From NCBI RefSeq assembly GCF_048544455.1, contig NC_133536.1:39388652-39452651 (forward strand): DNA of 64,000 nucleotides, in the 5' to 3' direction. The stretch's first letter is position 1; each line of letters starts with the position of its first letter. The notes beneath the pieces are model-generated. The model was not told the origin of the DNA. It saw only the letters and a program-made list of their open reading frames with translations, and made no database searches. This stretch comes from Silene latifolia (taxonomy: Eukaryota > Streptophyta > Magnoliopsida > Caryophyllales > Caryophyllaceae). Both the position numbers and the translations under genes were made by a program. This document shows positions 55,070 through 64,000 of this stretch, piece after piece.

Positions 55070-58000
55070 CTAACAAAAACTTGGTACACGTTTAAGTCCC
55101 ATGGACATAACATGTCCATCATGCTTAACCTGCGATAAAGGCTTGGTCAGCGGATCGGCTATGTTGTCATCCGTCCCAACCTTACAAATCGCAATTTCCT
55201 TTCTTTCAATGAAATCTCTTATTACATGATACTTTCTAAGTACATGTCTAGATCTATTACTAGACTTTGGCTCCTTAGCTTGAAAGATCGTCCCACTATT
55301 ATCACAATAGAGAGTGATGGGATCATTGGCGGTAGGTACTACTTTTAGACCTTCCGTGAATTGCCTCGATCCAAACAGCTTCCTTAGCGACTTCGATGTT
55401 TGCGATGTACTCACCTCCGTTGTCGAATCCAGCGATTCTGACTTCCTTGAAGCTTCTCCAGCTTACGGCACCACCATTGAGCATAAACACGAAACCAGCT
55501 TGTGATTTCAAGTCATCTCTATCTGTTTGAAAACTTGAGTCCGTGTATCCATTTACACGCAACTCAGTGTCTCCTCCAAACACAAGGATAGAATCCTTAG
55601 TTCTTCTCAAGTACTTAAGGATGTTCTTGACCGCAATCCAGTGACTCTCACCTGGATTTCCTTGATATCTACTCGTCATGCTCAAGGCATAGGAGACATC
55701 AGGACGTGTGCATATCATGGCATACATGATTGATCCAACAGCGGAAGCATAAGGGATCAACTTCATGCGTTCAACATCATGGGGTTCAGAGGGACATTGA
55801 GTCTTGCTCAATATCGTCCCGGTTACCATAGGTACCAAACCCCTTTTGGATTTGTCCATGCTGAATCGTTGAAGAATCTTATCAACATAAGACTCTTGAC
55901 TTAGTGCCAATATCCTCTTAGATCTATCTCTATAGATCCGGATACCTAATATGCGTTGTGCCTCTCCTAAATCCTTCATTTGGAAGTGGTTACCTAACCA
56001 CTTCTTAACAGAAGACAACATTGGAATATCATTTCCAATGAGTAGTATGTCATCGACATACAAGATTAGGAACACAACATTGCTCCCACTGAATTTCATG
56101 TATAAACATGGTTCCTCAACACTTCGAGTGAAACCATTTTCCTTTATAACATGATTGAATCAATGATTCCAACTTCTAGATGCTTGCTTAAGACCATAAA
56201 TGGATCTCTTAAGTTTGCACACTTAGTTAGGATTTTTAGAATCAACAAAACCTTCGGGTTGTATCATGTACACCTCCTCTTCTAAATGCCCATTTAGAAA
56301 AGCGGTTTTGACATCCATTTGCCATATTTCATAATCATGAAATGCGGCGATCGCTAACAAAATCCGTATGGATCTTAGCATGGCTACGGGGGCAAAGGTC
56401 TCATCATAATGGAGACCTTGGACTTGGGTAAATCCTTTTGCCACTAGCCTAGCTTTGTAGACATCATCATTTCCTTCTATGCCATTCTTGATTTTGAATA
56501 TCCATTTGCATTGAAGGGGTCTTGCCCCTTTAGGCAAATCTACCAAGTCCCAAACTTGGTTTTCATGCATAGAATCCATTTCGGACTTCATGGCTTCAAG
56601 CCATAAGGAGGAATTTGGACTAGAGATTGCGGCCTTGTAGGTGGCGGGCTCGTCACTTTCCATAAGTAACACATCGAGTGTTCCATCTTCCTCGATAAGT
56701 CCCACATATCGATCGGGATGGCGAATAACTCGGCCCGTTCTTCTAAGAGGAGGAGGAACAACCGCGTTAGATGACAAAGGAACTTCTTCGTGCGCCTCTA
56801 TATCGGTTTGTGGCTCTTGAACTTCATCAAGTTCAAAATTTCTCCCACTCTGTCTCCTAGAAATAAAATCACTTTCTAGGAAGACAGCATCGCGAGACAC
56901 AAATACTTTGTTCTCTTGAGGCTTATAGAAGTAATAGCCTCGTGAGGCCATGGGATAACCTACAAAAATGCATTTTGCGGATCGTGGTGCCAACTTGTTA
57001 TCATTTCTAATTTTGACATAAGCATCACAACCCCAAATTTTCATATGTGATAGATTTGGAACCTTTTCTCTCCATATCTCATATGGAGTCTTTTCAGTTG
57101 CTTTGGTTGGACTTACGTTCAAAGATTTTATTGCGGTTTGAATTGCAAATCCCCAAAACGAGTTCGGTAACTCGGTTTGACTCATCATGGATCGAACCAT
57201 ATCAAGTAAGGTTCGATTCCTCCTTTCGGCAACACCATTGAGTTGTGGTGTTCCGGGTGGAGTAAGTTGTGATATAATACCACAACCTTTCAAGTGTGAA
57301 TCAAATTCAAGACTAAGGTATTCTCCACCACGATCGGATCGTAGTGCCTTAATCCTTTTGTTCAATTGGTTCTCTACTTCGTTTTGAAATTCCTTGAATT
57401 TCTCAAACGCTTCACTTTTCTGTTTCATTAAATAGATATACCCATATCTACTCAAGTCATCGGTGAAGGTTATAAAGTAGTCATAATTACCACGAGCGGT
57501 GATAGTCATTGGTCCACATACATCGGTGTGTATGAGTCCCAATAGCTCACTAGCTCGTGTCCCTTTACCACTAAAAGGATTACGAGTCATTTTGCCAAGT
57601 AGGCAATATTCGCATGTACCAAATGATTGATAATCAAATGGTGTAATCACATTAGTTGAAATTAATCTTTTGATGCGATTCTCGTTTATGTGACCTAATC
57701 GACAATGCCAAATGAACGCTTCACTTGGGTCACTTGATTTGAGTTTCTTTGATTGAATGTTATAAATATTATTCGTTGGATTTGAGGTCTCTAAAATGTA
57801 AATGCCATTAATGGAAGAAGCTTGGCCAATAACCAAATCATTTCTAGAAATAGTACAACGATTGTTCTTAATGACAAAACAAAATCCGTCCATGTCTAGC
57901 ATGGCGATTGAAATAATGTTTTTAGAGAGCGTAGGCACATAAAAACAATTATGTAAATACAACTCAAATCCATTAGGCAAAGCTAAAACATATGTTCCCT

Positions 58001-58622
58001 TGGATTCGGCCGCTACCCGAGCTCCATTCCCAAGGCGTAGATCCACATCTCCCTTGCTAAGCCTCTCCACATCTCTTAAACCCTGTAAATGATTACAAAG
58101 GTGAGAACCACAACCGGTATCTAGTACCCATGTCGTAGTGGAAGTATAATTTATATCAATAACATAAATTTCTTTAGGAATTGTACCTTTTGGAGTAATG
58201 AGTCCTTCCCTTATATTTCGCAAATACATGGGACAATTCCTAAGCCAATGTCCCATGCCATAGCAATAATGGCACTCATCATTAACTTGCTTGAAGTTTT
58301 TGATTTTCTTTCCTTTCTTCTTGAACCTCTTGCCCTTTGAAGCAAGAACTTGATTGCTAGAGCTCCCACTAGCTTTGGCATCTTTATCTTCCAGAGACAA
58401 AGACCCTATAGATCGTAAGAGGTAGTCTTCCTGGGACGGACTCACACGAGGTCTAGTAGTAGTGGGTGGTTTAGAAGAAGTGATGAAGTTAAGGTTTCCA
58501 TCCGAACCTATCCCAAAATGAAGTTCTCTAGTTGTATCGAAATCGTTGTTGGAGCATACGTCATCAAGAACATTGTGATATGACTCAATAGTTATTGGTG
58601 CGGTAGCATTTGATGGATTCAT
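55070..58622 (-). pseudogene. Copia gag-pol of element D
   Basis: A 799-residue frame from 58622 has a zinc knuckle (C117-C130, CHYCYGMGHWLRNC), protease LDTG (about residue 167), the pre-integrase WHCRLGH, integrase LIHTDVCGPM and DRGGEY with RRNRTLLDMVRSMM, and the RT start with WIFKIKNG and QMDVKTAFLNG. A TAA at 56223-56225 and a TGA at 56160-56162, both in frame, stop it. RT continues in the same frame to 55323 with YVDDILLIGND and KDLGEAQRILGIRIYRD, then YTDSSFQ and GGAVSW (RNase H). A frameshift near 55400 moves the end (YCDNSG, IADPLTKPL) to 55070-55414. The usual capsid part of gag before the knuckle is missing or very short. Confidence 0.92.
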
Positions 58623-60823
58623 TGTAAAGAACTACAAATATGGAGGAAAAGGAAATATTAACATTTGTCTTTTAAAATCATACTTGCAAATTAACAAGAT
58701 ATGAACATTTATATAGTGACCTCTACCCAACTATAATAAACGATTCCGAGACCCAAATTCATATCAACTTAGGGCACGGTGTGCCGAATTACCCTTTATT
58801 AACATAACTCGGTGGATTAACCTTTTAATTGATTCTACTTTTAGAACTCTTGGTCGATGATGTTTACATTAATATTCATCTCTAGCCCGAAACACATCCG
58901 GAAATCGTCGTGAATACTTTCGTTGAGTACAACCCAAATTTCGAATAAATGTGTCCATAATCCAAACCCATATCAATTTAGGGCACGGTGTGCCGAAATA
59001 CCCCTTATTGACATGAATTCGGTGGATTAACATTCATCACCCACTTCCCCTACGTAACAAGGTTTGTACCCCGGGGTAGCCGAGTGCACTCCCTCGCGAA
59101 ATAGGTTTTCATGGTTTCTACTATTTGGTAAGGCTATGTCTCAATTGTTTGTTTTAGCGAGAGGTCATGTCAATTTATTATCTATCACGTTTTAAGTGAA
59201 CTAAAGCGGTGAACTACGATAATTTTAATTGACACGGTCGATAAACTCGATAAAATAAGGATGCATGTTTTAGTTATGGCAATTTAGCGATGCATGTGAC
59301 ATAAAATAAAATGCAAGCATAAAATAAATAAATCCTAGTATGGCCTTTCCTAAAAAAGAAAAACTATTTAACTATTACATATTCGGAAACCAACTCCATT
59401 AGTCCCTTGAACTTCGGTTGTGGCACGCATCTCGAGGTAACACCGTCTTTATGTATCGCCATTCTTGGAGAAATCCGTCTTTAGGAACTCCGGAATGAAT
59501 AAAATTACATAATAAATTACATAATTTCCTATTATACATTTGTAACTAAAATAAAATAAATCTATTAAATTACAAAACGGTGATACGAGATCACAATAAA
59601 AATTACAACCGAATCGATATTCCCATACATTTCGGGAAATACCAATTAAAATCTAAGGCCATACTAAGTAAAATTACATAATTCAAAAATTACATAAATT
59701 AAAATTATGACAATCATAAAGAAAATGCAGCATTATAATATGTATGAACATGCTCAATTTTATGCTAAATCGCCTTTAATTAGCCAATATCGTATATTAC
59801 TCGGTTTTTACGGATTTGCGTGATTTCAACATTTTTATAATCACAAAAATACATAAACTCATATTTATGCATAAGTTAATTACCCTAACCTCTTAGGACT
59901 CAAAATATAGTCTTCACTAATAATTTGACCATAATTAACCCATATTTTATAAAATTGTTCATAAATGGACCAAAAATTACAAAAATAAGCCATAAACTTC
60001 AAATAAATCACAAAATTTCAAATAAATTCAAAATTTGAAATTTAAATTCATGAACATTCTGGAAAAATACCATGACACTCATAATATTCAAAATCTTAGG
60101 TTAAAAATTTCGAAATTTTTCCGGAAAAACAATGTTGCGGTTTATCGATTTTTAATAAAATAATCATAAAAACATGGAAAAATTATATTCATTAACTTTT
60201 CAATTTTAGATCTGAAAAAGATAATAAAATGCAACATTAGACGTTTTTCCTAAGTCATAGATTATGTTTTATTAATTTTCCACTAATAATGTCACTATTT
60301 ATGCTATTTTTCTTCGAAAATTCATAAATCATGCAAAAAGATTTCTTTATAGCCAATTATTTTACACACATCTTGTAAAATTGCATGTGACAACATATTA
60401 ATGTTTTATGACCAGATTCGAAATTTAACTCATATTAACCTATTTTTCACCTAAATCCGAATTTAATAATGAAAGATTCATTTTTCGAGCATAACAAGTC
60501 CAAAAATTATGAAAATTTACAGTTTATCTCAAAATAATATATGTGACAACATATCCAAAAATCAATGGAAAATTCGAAGTATAGCAAATTTTAGACCAAA
60601 AATGACATTTTTACTCATAAAATCATATTTAAATGCCATTATTGTAAAATATGAACAATAAAAATCCGTAAAATTAACCAAAATATCCTAAAAAATTTTA
60701 GGACCAGAAATATTAACATGCATGGATTAATTTCGTGATATTTCATAATAACACAAATTTTACAAGTTTTATTTGTTATTCTTATAACTCGGAAAAACTT
60801 TTAACCAATTTGCATGCAAACAA
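58623..60823 (-). other. Long leader of Copia element D
   Basis: 2.2 kb of AT-rich sequence between the primer site and the first start codon, with no gag capsid domain. Two copies of a 70-bp segment (58752-58821 and 58962-59032) share GGGCACGGTGTGCCG, itself a short hairpin (GGCAC/GTGCC), and CTCGGTGGATTAAC or its variant. Confidence 0.65.
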
Positions 60824-60840
60824 CCGTGGCTCTGATACCA
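60824..60840 (-). other. Primer-binding site of Copia element D
   Basis: On the minus strand it reads TGGTATCAGAGCCACGG, two bases after the 5' LTR: the initiator-methionine type. Confidence 0.92.
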
Positions 60841-60842
60841 AT

Positions 60843-62103
60843 TGAAGGAAATGTAGATCTTTATACATACTAACATACTCATATATGTCGAAATTAATTT
60901 GTCATAAAATTAAATACGGATTTTATGCATGCAAACAATATAATAAAATAGAGAAGAAATCATATCCTTACATTGAAATTTCGGTTCAAATGGGCACAAA
61001 AGAAATCTCCTTTTCTTTTGTTCTTGAGCTTTCCTTTTATGGAAGAACAAGATCCAAGTGTAGGATCTCTCCTTAGGAATAATACCCAAAGCTAACTCTT
61101 AATCTAATTAATATTATTTGAGCTAGTATAATATTAATGTAGTGAAAAATTGAACCAAAATTGTTTGGTTTTTGGGTTCTCAAAACCGGTTGAGAGAGAG
61201 GGATTTTTGGAGGATTTTTTCTTTCTAAAAACTTAATCCTTTTAGAAGTTGGATGAATGAATAATCTTACACACTATTACATGTAGTGTATGGCAAAAAT
61301 AAAAGACAAAAACATTTGCCCTTTTCTTTTGTCCAACCGTGTAAGAGGGAAGAAGGGGGAAGAAAAAGACCCAATGCATGCCCTTGTTTGCCTTCACAAT
61401 GAAAACTAGGGTTGCATGGCTACTAAAGCATGTAATTATTATGTTTTCCACTTATAATACAAACACAATATTTAGCTCAATTCTCCTCCAAATTTCGGCA
61501 CATTGGATAACATGGTATCCATTTTATTTTTGTCAATTTTGTCTTATGTCACATATCATGTGTCACACAAATTTGTTATGTATTTTTAACGCATTAAAAA
61601 TCAACGTATTAATAAAAATACGTCATATACAAAATCGACTTAGTAATTCATAATTACTTGTGCCAAAATATTTTACCAATTTATAAATCATATTTATAAT
61701 AATTCATTCAAATTTAATTGTTTCCTTAAACAATAATTTCATCCGAGTAACGATACAATTCAATTACTTAGACCGTATCTCATTTAATCACATTTCAATT
61801 TGATACGTAAATTTTACTTCCAAAATCGTCCGTCAATTTTTCAAGTAATTTAATTAACTCGTAACATTATACGATTAATTAAATGATCAATTAAGAGTGT
61901 TGCCCTATAGGTATGACCTAGGGGGTCAACTGATCACCACCGTCACACGACAGTAATGTCAAACTCTAGTCAGCCAATCATTACCGATATATGTTGACCA
62001 GTTGACAGTATAAATACTTCCCAATTGTATTCTTTAAAATGAGATTTAATAATGATATTTAAATCATGTAATCTCACTATTGTTGAGGACACATTTCCCA
62101 ACA
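60843..62103 (-). repeat. 5' LTR of Copia element D
   Basis: 1261 bp with the same termini as the LTR at 53050. It is followed on the right by target duplication CTAGG and the continuation of solo LTR E. Confidence 0.92.
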
Positions 62104-64000
62104 CTAGGGTGTCATGGGGTCATAGGGGATTCATGGGAATTGATCATACAAACATGTTCTCAAATTATAAGCAAGTAATTATTGTTGTGATGGATTGAGT
62201 TGAGTTATATCTTACAATCCTAGGAAAGTTTGGGTCCCGAACCCGAATCGATTATATTGTACAACACCTACAAGTCGACTTAGTCTTCCCTACTCAACAA
62301 CATGCATGGTCTTATGAGACTTGAGTTGGTTTATGTCTTACAAGTCTCATTGAAAAGATAGGTGATGGGTAAAAAATGCAAGGATTCATAGGCTCACATT
62401 TCATCAAACATAACATGTGCATGAGTTGAGATCAAAACAAGCAAACAAATAAACCATGAAAGCATATTAATTTAAGCATGAATCATTCCCCATGTTGGTT
62501 TCCCCTAATTACCCATTAACCCTAGCTATGGAACTACTCACTCATTATCATGTTGAACATGCTAGCGAGGTTGTCAATCATACCAACAAAGTGAAACATG
62601 ATGAACAAATGAAAGTAATTAGCAATAATTAAAAAGGGATTAAGAGAATTATACCTACTAATGATTCCAATAATAAAGCAAAGAATAATAGAAGTACTTG
62701 ATGCTTGATTGAGAGGTTGTCAATCTCCCAATAATAACCCAAATAATCTTCAATTACCCAAAATAAAGGATGAACAAGAGAGAGATTAAGGAAATAAAAC
62801 TTGTATTAAAACTTGATTAATTGTTGATTACAAAACTAAAGAGAGATTTGATTGATATTAACTACTCTAAGAATTGATAAGAAGAACATGCTCTTCTAAT
62901 TAGACTAATGGGGTATTTATAGTGGAAATTAGGTGGATGCATTAGGGTTAACTAAGGGCTTAAATGACGATTAAGTCCCTACTTAGGGAAACGCCGGTAT
63001 TTTTTTAAGGAAGGGCATCTTTCTTGAAGCATGAAGAAACGGATTTGCGCTGTCTTGGAATCCGTGCGTCTTAGGCACGGGACGGCCGGATTCCTGAGTC
63101 TCTGACCGTCTTCTGGGTGCTGCTGCCCGGGCGTCTTTGATGGAAGATGCACGGATTGTGGTCCTGGGGACGGGCGTCTTCAGGGGAAGACGGGCGGATT
63201 GTCATGCAGCGTACTTTCTTCTTCTTTTCTTCCCTTTTCTTCATAAAATCCTTGGGGATTTCCTTTGGGATGCAAGGATCTTTCCTCATCATTGCCCAAC
63301 TACTATAATATGTACAAAGGCCTTCTAATCTTGTCTCTCCTTGATGCTTGGTCATTGGATTCAATCAATTTAGTCTCATTTTGCCATGAAAATGCAAGGT
63401 TTGCACTCCTTTCCTACCAAGGACACAAAACCTCAAAGAATATGCAAAACAAAGAACTAAAGACAATAAATGACCCAAATATGTACGAAAAAGCATTGGA
63501 ACAAGGCTAATTTAGGGACTAAATGTGCACTAATTATGGTCACATCAATGCTAAACAACTGTTGTAGAAGGCCTTGGAGATGAATAAGGAACTCAACATG
63601 GAGAAGGATGATTTGGAAGGCAAGCTTGATGATAATGCTTTCTACTTTTTTTCAGGGGGAAAGTAGCTGCCATGTCTGAACTTGTGGAGGCTAGAGCCAA
63701 ATTGAATCCTGAGGCTGAGATGCCTCTTGCTGCTAAGAGATATCCTGACCTGCAAAACCTTGGTTAAGAGAAGGAAGTGGATTCTCCAAAGGAGTAGGAT
63801 GCTGAGGTTGCCAAGAAGGCCGAGGGTGATGTTGCTGATGCTGCTTCTCAAGAGAAGCAGTAGTTTTTATGAAATTTTAGTATTTTGGTTTGGCCCATCC
63901 AGGGGGGTTGTCTCTGGATAAATAATTTGGTATTTTGGTTTCTTTTGTCAGGGAAGGTATCCCTGATAAGGTAAACTCTTTGTTGCCTTTGCCCCAAGGG

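Larger units (their letters stand above)
53050..62103 (-). mobile_element. Copia element D, complete structure
   Basis: Two LTRs (53050-54305 and 60843-62103), a tRNA-iMet-type primer site, a gag-pol frame on the minus strand, a purine tract (GACAAGTGGGAGAT) and a perfect target duplication CTAGG (53045-53049 and 62104-62108). By eye the LTRs differ at about 15 sites in 1.26 kb, roughly 1.2%, so it is the youngest insertion I could date. It lies inside solo LTR E. Two stops and a frameshift in pol suggest it cannot move by itself now. Confidence 0.92.
52758..63547 (-). mobile_element. Solo LTR E, Athila-like, split by D
   Basis: It starts TGGTCGGACTATTTC and ends GGTCACATCA on the plus strand, with a perfect target duplication ATGCT (52753-52757 and 63548-63552). 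Without nested element D it is about 1.73 kb. On the minus strand its start (TGATGTGACC) matches LTR L. Before the minus-strand TATA box (CTATAAATACCCC, near 62917) there is a GC-rich cluster of GACGGGCG/CGTCTT units (63060-63200). There is no internal region. Confidence 0.82.
51053..63862 (+). pseudogene. Antisense intron-containing gene of element B', split by E
   Basis: Proposed exons are 51053-51732, 51825-52010, 52101-52522 and 52609-52757, resuming 63553-63862 after the nested insertions. The start MVVKRKS, the domain with DWACPGWFCIHDWAFRAG, the intron positions and phase and the coiled-coil tail match the copy in B. This copy keeps a longer open first exon (through TNSG). A shift near 51710, a stop at the LARLA phrase and a TAG and others in the last exon break it. 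Comparison of the two copies is the best evidence for the introns. Confidence 0.7.
50058..64000 (-). mobile_element. Second Tat-like element B' (continues beyond window)
   Basis: It starts with an LTR like B's (50058-50726), then the antisense gene on the plus strand, in the same arrangement as the left end of B. Solo LTR E interrupts the last exon. After 63862 the sequence follows B's post-gene spacer, hairpins included, to the window edge. Its pol would lie to the right. Because B's gag stops exactly at this LTR, B' probably inserted into B's gag. Confidence 0.75.

Noticed and set aside
60824..60840. tRNA-like sequence
   Set aside because: It matches only the 3' end of tRNA-iMet and lies next to an LTR, so it is a primer-binding site. 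The same holds for 5489, 23398, 29123 and 44411.
63071..63364. 97-residue minus-strand frame over the GC-rich cluster of LTR E
   Set aside because: It lies in the U3 of a solo LTR upstream of its TATA box; the repeated GACGGGCG units create the frame.

Overview
The window is plant nuclear DNA, most likely from a flowering plant with a large, repeat-rich genome. The grounds are LTR retrotransposons of three plant lineages (Copia, Athila-like, Tat/Retand-like), a Helitron, a Stowaway-like MITE and one intron-containing F-box/FBD gene. A eudicot is likely; I cannot name the species. Almost everything outside 18.6-21.1 kb is transposon, and nearly every long reading frame is a decayed retrotransposon protein.

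Layout. 0-2.06 kb: AT-rich DNA, then a Copia LTR end and a decayed Copia RNase H on the minus strand. 2.06-12.69 kb: a 2.46-kb LTR (G) split by a complete 8.2-kb non-coding LTR element (LARD1, 4147-12306, target duplication GTTTT), which itself holds an inverted solo LTR (7230-8589). 12.69-16.36 kb: Athila-type pol on the minus strand, split by a solo LTR (13233-15377). 16.36-18.64 kb: a truncated Athila-like LTR, then a probable long-TIR DNA transposon holding an 800-bp Helitron (17619-18418). 18.93-20.86 kb: the four-exon F-box/FBD gene, the only convincing host gene. 21.1-21.4 kb: a MITE. From about 21.9 kb: an Athila-like element (H, plus strand) with LTR, tRNA-Asp-type primer site and gag, broken by a solo LTR (25355-26962), by LARD2 (27758-35068, target duplication CTATA) and by a truncated third LTR (J, 35097-35796). 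Inside J lies a Tat/Retand-like element (B, minus strand, 35797-50057), which carries a non-coding Athila-like element (C, 40460-45929) in its integrase. B's gag stops exactly at the LTR of a second Tat-like element (B', 50058 to beyond the window). B' is split by a solo LTR (E, 52758-63547), which is split by a young Copia element (D, 53050-62103).

The insertions form a time series up to six layers deep (H > J > B > B' > E > D), mostly supported by 5-bp target duplications that I could read on both sides.

Three signals are not explained by ordinary annotation. First, several unrelated LTR families carry arrays of a short palindrome (TACTCG-NN-CGAGTA, or a family-specific substitute) just upstream of the TATA box; in five LTRs of three related families the gap is 51-52 bp. 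Second, the non-coding elements carry three hairpins near the 3' end with a GAGGAC-like loop and different, complementary stems. Third, both Tat-like elements carry an antisense, intron-containing gene with its own TATA box, ending in a set of hairpins kept in both copies.
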